From assembly GCF_024139115.2 (NCBI RefSeq), contig NC_085140.1:45850180-45914179 (forward strand): a stretch of DNA of 64,000 nucleotides, written 5' to 3'. The translations under genes were made by a program, and so were the position numbers. Shown here one piece after another: positions 12,201 through 20,819 of this stretch. The stretch's first letter is position 1. Each line of letters begins with the position of its first letter. Origin of the DNA: Armigeres subalbatus. Lineage: Eukaryota; Arthropoda; Insecta; Diptera; Culicidae. The notes under the pieces are model-generated. The model was not told where the DNA came from. It searched no databases and saw only the letters and a list, made by a program, of their open reading frames with translations.

Positions 12201-15200
12201 GCAAATGTTCAGTTTCGGCTTCGCTTCGGACAGACAGGGTGCTCACATGGACAGAGAAGGACCAAATATTCAGTTTCGTATTCGCTTCGGACCGATAGGG
12301 GGCTCACATGGACAGGGAAGGACCAAATGTTCAGTTTCGGCTTCGCTTCGGATCGACAGGGGGCTCACCTGGACAAAAAAGCACCAAATGTTCAGTTTCG
12401 ACTTCGTTTCGGATCGACAGGGGGCTCCCCTGAACAGATAAGGACCAAATGTTCAGTTTCGGCTTTGCTTAGGACCGACAAAGGACTCACCTGGACAGAC
12501 AAGGACCAAATATTAAGTTTCGGCTTCGCTTCGGACCGACAGGAGGCTCACATGGACAGGAAAGGACCAAATGTTCAGTTTCGGCTTCGCTTCGCATCGA
12601 CAGGGGGCTCACCTGGACTAAAAAGCACCAAATGTTCAGTTTCGGCTTCGCTTCGGTTCGACAGGGTCTCACCTGAACAGATAAGGACCATATGTTCAGT
12701 TTCGGATTTGCTTAGGACCGACAGGGGAGTCACATGGACAGATAAGGATCAAATGTTCAGTTTCGGCTTCGCTGTGGACCGACAGGGTGCTCATACGGAC
12801 AGAGAAGGAGCAAATGTTCAGTTTCGGCTTCGCTTCGGACCGACAGGGTGCTCACATTGACAGAGAAGGACCAAATGTTCAGTTTCGTATTCGCTTCGGA
12901 CCGACAGGGGGCTCACATGGACAGGGAAGGATCAAATGTTCAGTTTCGGTTTCGCTTCGGATCGACAGGGGGCTCACCTGGACAAAAACGCACCAAATGT
13001 TCAGTCTCGGCTTCGCTTCGGATCGACAGGGGGCTCACCTGAACAGATAAGGACCAAATGTTCAGTTTCGGCTTTGCTTAGGACCGACAAAGGACTCACC
13101 TGGACAGACAAGGACCAAATATTAAGTTTCGGCTTCGCTTCGGACCGACAGGAGGCTCACATGGACAGGAAAGGACCAAATGTTCAGTTTCGGCTTCGCT
13201 TCGCATCGACAGGGGGCTCACCTGGACTAAAAAGCACCAAATGTTCAGTTTCGGCTTCGCTTCGGTTCGACAGGGTCTCACCTGAACAGATAAGGACCAT
13301 ATGTTCAGTTTCGGATTTGCTTAGGACCGACAGGGGAGTCACATGGACAGATAAGGATCAAATGTTCAGTTTCGGCTTCGCTGTGGACCGACAGGGTGCT
13401 CATACGGACAGAGAAGGAGCAAATGTTCAGTTTCGGCTTCGCTTCGGACAGACAGGGTGCTCACATGGACAGAGAAGGACCAAATATTCAGTTTCGTATT
13501 CGCTTCGGACCGACAGGGGGCTCACATGGACAGGGAAGGACCAAATATTCAGTTTCGGCTTCGCCTCGGATCGACAGGAGGCTCACCTGGACAGACTAGG
13601 ACCAAATGTTCAGTTTCGGCTTCGCTTCTGATCGACAGGAGGCTCACCTGAACAGAGAAGGACCAAATGTTCAGTTTCGGCTTTGCTTAGGACAGACAGG
13701 GGGCTCACATGGATAGAGATGGACCAAATGTTCAGATTCGGCTTCGCTTCGGACCGACAGGAGGCTCACATGGACAGACAAGGACCAAATGTTCAGTTTC
13801 GGCTTCGCTTCGGACCGACAGGGGGCTCACCTGGACAGACAAGGACCAAATGTTCAGTTTCGGCTTCGCTTCGGACCGACAGGGTGCTCATATGGACAGA
13901 GAAGAACCAAATGTTCAGTTTCGGCTTTGTTTCGGACCGACAGGAGGCTCACATGGACAGAGAAGGACCAAATGTTCAGTTTCGGCTTCGCTTCGGACCG
14001 ACAGGAGGCTCACATGGACAGAGAAGGACCAAATGTTCAGTTTCGGCTTTGTTTCGGACCGACAGGAGGCTCACATGGACAGACAAGGACCAAATGTTCA
14101 GTTTCGGCTTTGCTTCGGATCGACAGGGGGCTCACATGGATAGAGAAGGACCAAATGTTCAGTTTCGGCTTTGCTTCGGATCGACAGGGGGCTCACCTGG
14201 ACAAAAACGCACCAAATGTTCAGTCTCGGCTTCGCTTCGGATCGACAGGGGGCTCACCTGAACAGATAAGGACCAAATGTTCAGTTTCGCCTTTGCTTAG
14301 GACCGACAGGGGACTCGCATGGACAGATAAGGACCACATGTTCAGTTTCAGCTTCGCTTTGGACCAACAGAAGGCTCACCTGGACAGACAAGGACCAAAT
14401 GTTCAGTTTCGGCTTTGCTTAGGACCGACAGGGGAGTCACATGGACAGATAAGGACCAAATGTTCAGTTTCAGTTTCGCTTTGGACCAACAGAAGGCTCA
14501 CCTGCACAGACCAAATGATAAGTTTCGGCTTCGCTTCGGACCGACAGGGCGCTCATATGGACAGAGAAGGACCAAATGTTCAGTTTTGGCTTCGCTTCGG
14601 ACCGACAGGGGGCTCACCTGAACAGATAAGGACCAAATGTTCAGTTTCGGCTTTGCTTAGGACCTACAGGGACACATGAACAGATAAGGACCAAATGTTC
14701 AGTTTTGGCTTCGCTTCGGACCGACAGGAGGCTCACCTGGACAGAGAAGGTCCAAATGTTCAGATTCGGCTTTGCTTCGGACCGACATGACGCTCACATG
14801 GACAGAGCAGGACCAAATATTCAGTTTCAGCTCCGCTTCGGACCGACAGGGAGCTCACCTTGACAGAGAAGGACCAAATGTTCAGTTCAATTGGTGAACC
14901 GATTTCGTCCTTTTCTTGCTATTTCGTTCTTTGGCTTGAAGTTTTTCTTCTCTGGCAGTTCTTTTTTTTTAAATACTTACTATTTGGATCTCCGTTGTAT
15001 AGAGCGAAACGACTTTTATCACATGAAAATAATTGGAACAGAATAACAATAATTGTTGATTTATTACCGTACTTAACATCCTGTTAACAACGGTTGTTGG
15101 AATAATGACAATTTTTCTTGGTTTCAAGGCTTACTTACAAGGAAACTAATAGCAGTTAGGAATCCGGAAGTGGGAAAAAGTGGGTAACCTGGCCACTGAA

Positions 15201-16582
15201 AGAGGATACAGCCCGGTTGTGTTATTCTGGGGTTTCAACAAGAAAGTTGTTACTAAAAAATAGTATTCCTTAAAATCATGTTTTGTGTTCAAGACAAACG
15301 GTCGTTGTGTCAAATGGCCCTTATGCCAAATGACATTATGCAAATACTCTTAATACTCTTTCACCCTTTTTAAATAACTCTGAATCAATACATAATTTTA
15401 ATTGCTTTGAATCAAAGGTCTAAAATATCACGTTGAGTGGGCTCGTTTTGTCATCAAATCTAGTGCCTAAAAAGTGTATGCGGTATCTCACATAACTAAA
15501 GGATCTATCTAATAGCCTATTCAGATTACGTCATTTATTATAATAATTATTAAATAATAATAATTATTAATTATTATAATAATTAAATACGGAAAAGAAT
15601 ATTAATTGTATAGATATTGGCATCACGTTGTATCATGGTATTTTTTATCATAAATGGCATAATCTGAATAGGCTATAATAAGTCTCCCATAAAATTTGGA
15701 AGTAACTATCTATTTCAGACAAGTAATTGATGGTTTAGTGGTCCTCCTTAACCGTGCGGTGAGACGCGCGGCTACAAAGCAAGGCCATGCTGAGGGTGGC
15801 TGGGTTCGATTCCCGGTGCCGGTCTAAGCAATTTTCGGATTGGAAATTGCCTCATGATATACGAATGCAAAAATAGTAACCTGGCTTAGAAACCTCGCAG
15901 TTAATAACTGTGGAAGTGCTTAATGAACACTAAGCTGCAAGGCGGCTCTGTCCTAGTGTGCGGATGTAATGCCAATAAGGAGAAGAAGAATTGATGGTAT
16001 ACTTTTATGCTTTCCATAGCTCATGTATTACATCTGCGCTGTGGCCGTCAACAATCTCATGCTGCGAGGTGATCTGTGCATGTGGAAAACTGGTATGAAG
16101 ATCCGCTACAACGTCGGCTGTTTGGAGGGTTGGGTCGAGAAGACGTACATGGACCGGGAGGTGATCAAACCGTTGGACCCGCTGATCCAAATTTCCCGAA
16201 TCCTTCAAGCCCGCAAATCCGAGGAAGATGTTTCCACACTATTGGAGCTTAGCACGTGTTTGACGACGGCGCAAATATTGAAGGTATGTTTTTATATGGA
16301 CCCTGCCATTATGTGATTGCTAAATCGTTTACGTTTCAGATCATTAAATCGTACACCGCGGATGATTGCGAGCAGGAAATTAAGCCAGTCTTCATCGAGA
16401 AGCTGGCGAAGCAATTGAATGAATCACAGGAACGGTCAAGTCAGAACGAAACAGATACCTACATGATGGACGAAGAGATCGTCAGTCCCCTTGTTGTGGT
16501 GTACAAATATAGTGAGGTTAACCTCAAAGAGATCGATATTCCCCAAGAACTGAACCTGGAAGGCTTGGTCACCAAGATCTAA
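28..16582 (+). CDS. didum: Myosin V heavy chain, 5' incomplete (10 exons seen)
   Basis: This is the actin-based cargo motor myosin V. The exons 28-274, 337-896, 997-1017, 1245-1358, 1526-1962, 2033-3273, 9535-10642, 10705-11077, 16020-16283 and 16340-16582 have GT-AG borders and matching phases. They total 4608 nt, or 1535 residues plus stop. Domain order is the later part of the motor (switch II DIYGFE, loop 2, SH1 region [13 protein letters not shown], converter), six IQ motifs, a broken coiled coil, a Ser-rich linker and the DIL-type globular tail that binds cargo adaptors. Known animal myosin V proteins are about 1800 residues, so roughly 250-300 N-terminal residues (P-loop, switch I) lie upstream of the window. 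No frameshift or internal stop is seen, so the gene looks intact. The symbol follows the Drosophila orthologue. Orthology rests on domain order and motifs, not on a search. Confidence 0.96.
337..896 (+). CDS. didum: Myosin V exon (switch II, relay, start of loop 2)
   Basis: Two bases finish the Gly codon split by intron 1, then [10 protein letters not shown] (switch II and relay start) and [20 protein letters not shown] (relay helix) follow. The exon continues through the lower 50K domain ([28 protein letters not shown]) into the start of the surface loop 2. It ends after AKSQ in phase 0 with donor gtgaga at 897. Confidence 0.95.
997..1017 (+). CDS. didum: Myosin V 21-nt microexon in loop 2
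   Basis: The 21 bases between acceptor ttttag and donor gttagt encode VVDKKRK. Both neighbours are in phase 0, so including or skipping the exon keeps frame. The position, just before the conserved [10 protein letters not shown] segment, is loop 2, which contacts actin and is typically rich in lysine. The small size and symmetric phase make it a good candidate for alternative splicing, but this is inferred from sequence alone. Confidence 0.72.
1245..1358 (+). CDS. didum: Myosin V exon (end of loop 2, actin-binding helix)
   Basis: The 114-nt exon starts [12 protein letters not shown] and ends TPHYVRCIK, a hallmark of myosin motors (HYVRCIKPN is completed by the next exon). It is in phase 0 on both sides. 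The acceptor is ctccaaag, with a weak pyrimidine tract, and the donor is gtgagt. Confidence 0.94.
1526..1962 (+). CDS. didum: Myosin V exon (SH1 region, converter, IQ1-IQ2)
   Basis: The exon begins [20 protein letters not shown]. It includes the SH1-helix segment [19 protein letters not shown], the converter and the lever-arm start ([14 protein letters not shown]). IQ motif 1 is around [14 protein letters not shown] and IQ motif 2 around [12 protein letters not shown]. The donor gtgagt at 1963 leaves phase 2, and the Lys codon is completed by the next exon. Confidence 0.95.
2033..3273 (+). CDS. didum: Myosin V exon (IQ3-IQ6, first coiled coil, linker)
   Basis: IQ motifs 3-6 are visible as [42 protein letters not shown] and [14 protein letters not shown], giving six calmodulin or light-chain sites in total as is usual for myosin V. 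A coiled coil of about 190 residues follows ([16 protein letters not shown] onward) for dimerisation. After it comes a Ser/Asn/Pro-rich linker from about [16 protein letters not shown]. The exon ends at the donor gtagga (3274). The reading frame stays open past the donor but loses all family character. Confidence 0.94.
3274..3829. other. Start of intron 6, nothing recognised
   Basis: Single-copy-looking AT-rich intron sequence. No coding pattern or clear repeat is seen before the LINE remnant. Confidence 0.5.
3830..4042 (-). pseudogene. Non-LTR retrotransposon RT tail fragment
   Basis: On the minus strand the translation contains [20 protein letters not shown] followed by [11 protein letters not shown]. 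This is the GRLxWxGHVxRMP segment found at the C-terminus of RTE-like and related LINE reverse transcriptases. It is truncated on both sides and has no RT core, so it is a dead fragment lying in intron 6. Confidence 0.6.
4050..4460. repeat. AT-rich ATCCAA-type satellite, intron 6 left block
   Basis: Degenerate tandem repeats of hexamer-like words (aatccaatctaatccaaatc). Period varies and no stable unit is obvious. The same family recurs at 4741-4885, 8205-8700, 33060-34230 and 35400-36960. Confidence 0.8.
4475..4740 (-). pseudogene. Non-LTR retrotransposon C-terminal tail fragment
   Basis: The minus-strand translation reads [20 protein letters not shown], then [20 protein letters not shown] and later [17 protein letters not shown]. 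The order WxGHTLR, QALDWNP, RGRPRxTWRR and GWR is a common C-terminal tail of insect and other animal LINE RT proteins. Only the tail is present. It is embedded in AT-rich satellite. Confidence 0.7.
4741..4885. repeat. AT-rich ATCCAA-type satellite
   Basis: Continuation of the block at 4050-4460 after the LINE tail. It abuts the 24-bp satellite. Confidence 0.7.
4886..8200. repeat. 24-bp GGAATTCC satellite with orientation switches
   Basis: The core (about 5306-7738) is some 100 copies of a 24-bp unit made of two 12-mers, GGAAGTTCCTCC and AGGAATTCCTCC. Most units carry an EcoRI site (GAATTC) and TCCGGA. The flanks are more diverged. About 4889-4998 is in the same orientation as the core, while about 5020-5305 and 7739-8200 are in the opposite orientation. 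Because 24 is divisible by three and the unit has no stops in several frames, long open frames appear on both strands (SGSSSRNS and EELPEEFL periodicity). They lie wholly inside intron 6 and are not genes. Confidence 0.95.
8205..8700. repeat. AT-rich ATCCAA-type satellite, intron 6 right block
   Basis: Same repeat family as at 4050-4460, now on the other side of the 24-bp satellite. The 24-bp array therefore sits inside a once larger ATCCAA-type field. Confidence 0.8.
8745..8975. repeat. Short tandem repeat, about three copies
   Basis: Three diverged copies of a roughly 75-90 bp unit sharing GGATTCCAAATGTTCCTATTT and GAGTCCTC words. Intronic, no coding signal. Confidence 0.55.
9096..9176. 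mobile_element. 81-bp hairpin MITE with TA duplication
   Basis: Inverted ends TACTGCCGT and ACGGCAGTA extend into imperfect arms (TTGTCCCATGT and ACATGGGACAA). TA dinucleotides flank both sides (9094-9095, 9177-9178), as for Tc1/mariner-type MITEs. It is in intron 6 of myosin V. Confidence 0.6.
9535..10642 (+). CDS. didum: Myosin V exon (second coiled coil, start of tail)
   Basis: The acceptor ttttcacacag precedes base 9535. The first two bases complete an Asp codon with the preceding exon, and [15 protein letters not shown] leads into a second coiled coil ([20 protein letters not shown]). The last part ([20 protein letters not shown]) starts the globular tail. The donor gtaagt follows at 10643 in phase 2. 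The previous exon is 6.3 kb away across satellite DNA. Confidence 0.95.
10705..11077 (+). CDS. didum: Myosin V exon (globular tail, DIL region)
   Basis: The acceptor is cattaatag and intron 7 is 62 nt. The exon encodes the first half of the DIL region, with [20 protein letters not shown], a charged basic loop [11 protein letters not shown], and [20 protein letters not shown]. It ends after KQ in phase 0 at donor gtaaga. The globular tail binds cargo adaptors and can fold back on the motor in the family. Confidence 0.95.
11155..11265 (+). repeat. Fragment of the RNase H retroelement 3' region
   Basis: The words GAGAGACTTTTTTTGCAAGC, GAACTGAT and CTGATGATG match, with divergence, 19434-19556 and 28588-28696. 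This is a third, older piece of the element described at 17705-19649, lying at the start of intron 8. Confidence 0.5.
11270..14890. repeat. 61-bp satellite in intron 8 of myosin V
   Basis: More than 50 copies of a 61-bp unit (typical words GACCAAATGTTCAGTTTCGG, CTTCGCTTCGGACCGACAGG, CTCACATGGACAGAGAAG) fill most of intron 8. Since 61 is one more than a multiple of three, the reading frame rotates and a protein period of 61 residues appears across three units. This explains the 200-340 residue open frames. A higher-order period of 609 bp (10 units) is visible: identical variant monomers recur at 12178, 12787 and 13396. The array is interrupted at 11419-11804 by a MITE. Confidence 0.95.
11419..11804. 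mobile_element. 386-bp hAT-like foldback MITE inside the 61-bp satellite
   Basis: The ends CAGGGATTGAACTTATC and its complement form inverted arms identical for 85 bp, continuing with gaps almost to the centre. The 8-bp target duplication TCCGACAG (11411-11418 and 11805-11812) is exact, and removing the element restores a normal satellite unit. CAGGG ends with an 8-bp duplication are typical of hAT elements. There is no transposase gene, so it is non-autonomous. Confidence 0.92.
14891..15512. other. Intron 8 unique-looking sequence
   Basis: AT-rich with homopolymer T runs. I see no gene, clear repeat or conserved element here. Confidence 0.5.
15515..15673. mobile_element. 159-bp TA-flanked MITE in intron 8
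   Basis: The ends GCCTATTCAGATTA and TAATCTGAATAGGC are perfect inverted repeats. TA is present on both sides (15513-15514, 15674-15675). The interior is a TAATAATTATTA-rich palindromic core. Tc1/mariner-like MITE by target site. Confidence 0.8.
15735..15988 (+). mobile_element. Feilai-type tRNA-derived SINE
   Basis: The head contains polymerase III box-like sequence (GGTTCGATTCCCGGTGCCGG) after CCTTAACCGTGCGGTGAGAC. The body and AATAAGGAGAAGAAG tail match the other copies in this window. Target duplication AATTGATGGT is at 15725-15734 and 15989-15998. About 40 bp between GGAAATTGCCTC and ATGATATACG that the other full copies carry is missing. It lies just upstream of the myosin V splice acceptor at 16019. 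Confidence 0.9.
16020..16283 (+). CDS. didum: Myosin V exon (globular tail)
   Basis: This 88-codon exon starts [20 protein letters not shown] and includes [16 protein letters not shown], which is typical DIL core. The acceptor ctttccatag lies only 21 bases downstream of a Feilai SINE target-site duplication. The donor is gtatgt. It is phase 0 on both ends. Confidence 0.95.
16340..16582 (+). CDS. didum: Myosin V last exon
   Basis: The acceptor is cgtttcag after a 56-nt intron. The exon encodes [18 protein letters not shown] through the C-terminus NLEGLVTKI and the stop TAA at 16580-16582. The acidic, polar stretch [20 protein letters not shown] is a surface loop in the tail. Confidence 0.95.
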   Translation: MIKSYTADDCEQEIKPVFIEKLAKQLNESQERSSQNETDTYMMDEEIVSPLVVVYKYSEVNLKEIDIPQELNLEGLVTKI

Positions 16583-17704
16583 AGTAAAAACAAGGGCGAG
16601 TCATTATGGTGGGTTATCAACTATTTTAAATAGAAAAATTGACACATTTACAGAAAAAATAGATAAATTATATGATAGCCCACATGGCCTATAATAGACC
16701 AAGAACAAATATTTCAATACAAGCGTTGTTATGTAATTCAAACAAGAGTTTATCTGTGGAGTAAAAGCCAGAAAAGACAGAGAGGTATATTTACACTTGT
16801 TCGTTCATTCGTTTGATAACAGCTCGCTGAAATATGAAATATTTTCCATATATGATAGACTTGAGTTACTTATGTGGATTTACAAATTGCAACACTGATT
16901 GGCCTTCTTCATGACGGTTCGTTCGATCAACAAAACAACGTGTTCTGCCTTCAAGTTATTGAAACCATTCAAGTGCATTTACAAACTGTTGTCTGGTGTG
17001 AACCCAAATCTCCACATATTTCCTGCGTATTCGTTCCATAGGTTGTTATTCATTGTTTTCTATTTCTATTATGCCAACCGTGAAATTTAAGTTATGCAAT
17101 TGTTATTTATTACAGCGGGAATAAGCAAGTCTGAAGTAGGAAAGTGAGAGCAATGCGATTGTACTGTATTTATATTTGAAACTAATACGAAACACGCAAA
17201 CACTTATGTAGTGGATATAAAAAAAATACACATTTAACAGTGTAGTAAATCGAACCAAGATAGTAAAATAACTATATCTAGTTACTGTAACGAGAAACTA
17301 AAGTACATATTATCCATTAGACAAATTACATTTAATAATAATTAAATTTAATTGATTCACCTGTTAAAGCAAGTATTCCTTCCTGTTACAGCATTTATCG
17401 TGATATAGATGAATCGATCATGTATATTTATGTACTTACATCAAGTGAGTGTTAAGATATGCGCTCAACAGTTAATAAATAATAGATGACCTAAAGAGCA
17501 GGTTCGCCAAATGGTTTGTTTTTATGTCATTGCATTCATAGGCGACGTGAAGAAGCCAAATAGACTCAAAATATGCCAATAAGAAACACATAAGATCATG
17601 GGTGCAAAGGCATAGGAAGGTGAATCTAGTTTTGATTCTGAAATGATATAAGACTTGGTGAGTATGTTTCAAAGTAGTTAAACATTTCGGCATGAAAATC
17701 TAAT
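16583..17704 (+). other. Myosin V 3' UTR and downstream flank
   Basis: AT-rich, no open frame of interest. The probable poly(A) signal is at 17474-17479. After that I recognise nothing until the repeat at 17705. Confidence 0.5.
17474..17479 (+). terminator. Candidate poly(A) signal of myosin V
   Basis: AATAAA about 890 nt downstream of the stop codon is the clearest signal before the repeat block that begins at 17705. A weaker ATTAAA is at 17341-17346. Transcript ends would be needed to choose between them. Confidence 0.4.
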
Positions 17705-17721
17705 AGGTCGCTAAATTATTA

Positions 17722-17979
17722 TCTTCTCTTCTATATACATAAAAATGAATTTCTGTCTGTCTGAACCTTAAAGACTCGGAAACTAATGAACCGATCGGCG
17801 TGAAAATTTGTATGCAGAGGTTTTTGGAGCCGGAGAAGGTTCTTAAGATGGTTCGAGACCCCTCCCCGATTTTAAAAAGGGGGCTCCTATACACATGAAA
17901 CACCACTTTCTTCGTAACTCGAGATCTAATCAGAGAAAAAATCAATTTTAGGCGAAACGAAGTTCGTCGGGTCTGTTAG
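17722..17979 (+). mobile_element. Short non-autonomous Helitron
   Basis: It starts TCTTCTCTTCTATATAC and ends with the hairpin CGAAACGAAGTTCGTCG followed by GGTCTGTTAG. It lies between A and T. The paralogous copy at 27438/27439 keeps the uninterrupted TTATTA|TATCG sequence, so insertion without target duplication is directly visible. The 3' end reads TTAG rather than the usual CTAG. It has no Rep/helicase gene. Confidence 0.85.
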
Positions 17980-18157
17980 TATCGAATAAATGCTAATTTC
18001 TTAACCTTCCTTGTACATTGGGGTCCATTTCGACCAAGCACAATCAAAACAACGCTGTAACTTTGTAACGCAACGAGATAAAAATCTGTAAAATGCTGAC
18101 ATTGCCTAACTTTAAGAAACTAAGATTTCCTGAGAAAATCAGCTTTCAACGACATCT

Positions 18158-18745
18158 AACCCTGTTTATGCCCTCCAAAGCGAGACATCCAAGCACCACT
18201 GGATCCAGGGAATACTATCAGGGAATACTATCCCCGGTACCACCTTTGCCTGGATCCCCGGCCATTGCGGCATCAGGGGAAATACTGAAGCCGACGCCCT
18301 GGCGAGTGTCGGACACGAAGGTTTATTATACACCCGCTCCGTCCCGCTGGCCGACGTTCAGAAATTGACGAAGAGCGTCGTCGGCCAGAACTGGGCTCCG
18401 ATATGGAGCAGCAATAGAGGGCACTTCCTTAGAAAAATTAAAGGAACCACCGACTCCTGGAATGAACCAGCCACCCAGAAAGAGCAGCAGGTCATCTCAA
18501 GGCTCCGGATCGGCCACAAAAGGGTCTCTTACAATTTTGGTGGGGGCCCTTTCCGGTCCCGTTGTGATATATGTGACACTGAAAATAGTGTGGAGCACTT
18601 TGTCTGTCGGTATCCCAAATACGACTACCCTCGAAATCTCTATGGAATACTGGGTAGTATTCGGGACGCACTGGCGGACGATGAAGCTGCAATGACTGCC
18701 ATCTTTTGCTTCTTGAAGAACGCCCGATTATTTTATGAAGTTTAG
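18158..18745 (+). pseudogene. Non-LTR retrotransposon RNase H and C-terminus, partial
   Basis: In one frame the translation reads NPVYALQSETSKHHWIQG, then TFAWIPGHCGIRGNTEADAL (the last RNase H motif, HxG...GNxxAD), then a conserved C-terminal region, and ends LKNARLFYEV with a stop. A CX2CX7HX3C zinc-like motif is seen at CDICDTENSVEHFVC. The first RNase H acidic residues and the reverse transcriptase are absent, so it cannot act alone. Such an RNase H downstream of RT is found in I, LOA and R1-group elements, and I cannot choose between them. Confidence 0.8.
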
Positions 18746-19647
18746 CACCCCGATAGCCTCATAACCTCAAGCATCGGGAATGAGGCCCTTCACAAAAGGC
18801 GAACGGGTATTTCCTAAATATAAGCCACCTCCCCCCCTAACGCGATCGTAATTCCGATTCGGCTGGGGGGGGGGGCTTCGAACTCCCCCTCCACAACTAT
18901 ACCTCGTCAAACCAACAGCTAGACACGCCAATTCGCATTCGATTTTTTTTTCATAAAGGATTTATTGAAGGATATCGACAAAAAGTCATCGAGCATTTTT
19001 TCAGGCTCCCTCCGAATTTTTCGGATTCTGAATACCGCTACATTTCCCAAGTGGCGTTCTGAAAGGTCGAAAAATAAAAGGACTTCTATTAGGCTGGCAA
19101 ATTTTTGGCGAGGAGTCTATGGATTAGGGCCTCACCACAACTTCAATCCTTCAGAGGCATACGTTACCAACGGAGAACAGCGCATCATTAGGACCACAGC
19201 AGGACATCAAAATACGGCTAAATACCAGCAGGAGCCCCGAATGCAGTAGTCGTAGGAGAGCAGAGCAGGAGGTCAAGCCTCACAGGACTGACCTGCACCA
19301 AAATGATCCTATCCACATCGGAGCGCCCGTGTCTAACTCGGCTTTTATGTAGTGTGCAGGGATTGAATCCTAAAGAGAATGAATAAATCTCTCACTTATC
19401 ATCTCTGTATACATATCTGATATGTAGCATACCGCGAGAGACTTTTTTCGCAAGCTGTCATGATAGAGAACTGATTCGGGGGGCTATAATACCCCACCCC
19501 ATGATACATTTACTTTAGAAAACTCTAAATGCGGGGAGCACTGATTCTGATGATGCAATTCAATTTATTCTACACAGCTGTGCAGTAACTAACACGAAAT
19601 GAGCGAAAACAAAGCGAGAATCACCATTTTTCTTTTTTTTTATTACG

Positions 19648-19702
19648 AGGTGAACCGGCCCAGGGCCGAAAACCTCACTAATAAAGATAATAATAATAAA
19701 AA
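19648..19702 (+). mobile_element. LINE 3' tail hairpin
   Basis: GAGGTGAACCGGCCC...GGGCCGAAAACCTC forms a stem-loop directly followed by AATAAAG and ATAATAATAATAAAAA. This arrangement is a typical 3' end of a LINE or of a SINE that borrows a LINE tail. Confidence 0.5.
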
Positions 19703-20817
19703 CCATTTTTCTGTGGGGGCTGCCTATCCGATTCTGTTTTTTCGTTATCATGGTTTGTTATGATTCGGAACAGTTTTTGCCTCTCTTTTATCGTTGTTCG
19801 TTATCCTTTGAGAGCAATTTCTGCAAACCCTGGTAGTGTGTCATCATTTTATTTCCTATTGTTTTCAACTGTGCTTTTGTTTTATTATTTTATCTTTACG
19901 CTAAGTGTTAGAATTAATTAGTTTTAGTAAAATTATGCCGATGCGATGCCCTTGGTTGGCATGCAGGGCGGCCCCTCTGGCCGACCCTCTCCTAAATACA
20001 GCTCTGCTACATCACCATCGGCGCGGGACCCAAGGTTGGCCCGAGCAAAGTTTGAAATCGAATTGAAATCAAAATTTGCTGTTTTTGCATTTTGCATTTG
20101 CAAAATTTGCTGAATTAACGGTTAACACAGCAGAAATGAGAGTTTATTTTTACACTGTGGAATCATACTGGAAACAAATTTTGCTGTCAATAAAATCAAC
20201 ATGTTTACTAAATTTGATATCATAAGATTCCTAATTTGATATCAAAATGAGTATTTGATTAGATTATTCTTGTGAGCATTCATAACAACAACAGCATATT
20301 TTGTTTCCAGATTTCTCTTACTATAACACTTTTCAGATAATCGATATATTTTGATGTAAAACTGCTATCATTATGATAACTGAGGAATGTACATTGAAAG
20401 TATTTTTAGATATCAATTTGTATTAAATAACAATAGGAGATCGTCAGTTGCGTTTAAGCAAAAAATCCGCTTGAGGCCCTTCCTAAATATTTTAACCACA
20501 GCCACTACACCTGACGGTATAATTGCAATATTTTCATTATCAGGCGACAGGTGGTGTTGCTGTGTGTTTCTATCAATGTAATATTGCATATACACTAGTG
20601 ACATCTGCTGTTCGATATCGTAAGCTTTCAATGTTCCTTCCCCACACACGAGGTGGAGAACAGTCTTGAAGAAATTGAAAGTATACAGCTAGAATTTAGT
20701 ATGGAGGTACAATTAAATCTCTTTTATTGTTTATAACTGTAAAACAAGTCGTGGGAACAAAAAATCTAAAAATTATTTGTTGCTTTTTGACCTAGCTTTC
20801 ATATTGATGCGATGCGT
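19703..20817. other. Unassigned intergenic sequence
   Basis: Contains a GC-rich patch (about 19938-20045) and AT-rich remainder. No gene or clear repeat boundary seen. Confidence 0.4.
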
Positions 20818-20819
20818 TA

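Larger units (their letters stand above)
17705..19649 (+). mobile_element. RNase H-bearing retroelement, copy 1
   Basis: The block AGGTCGCTAAATTATTAT...ATTACGAG is repeated at 27422-28789. It carries a non-LTR retrotransposon RNase H to C-terminus coding segment (18158-18745) and a long 3' region. It is interrupted by a Helitron (17722-17979). Relative to copy 2 it has about 270 extra bases (18816-19087, including a G-run of 11), more likely lost from copy 2. Both copies begin at the same base, which is odd for independent 5' truncations. Confidence 0.75.

Noticed and set aside
11841..14679. Open frames of 200-340 residues in intron 8
   Set aside because: They follow from the 61-bp satellite, whose frame rotates every unit. 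No unique protein sequence is present.
15735..15830. tRNA gene-like boxes in the Feilai copies
   Set aside because: They are SINE heads with target duplications and tails, not isolated tRNA genes. The same applies at 21852 and 61486.
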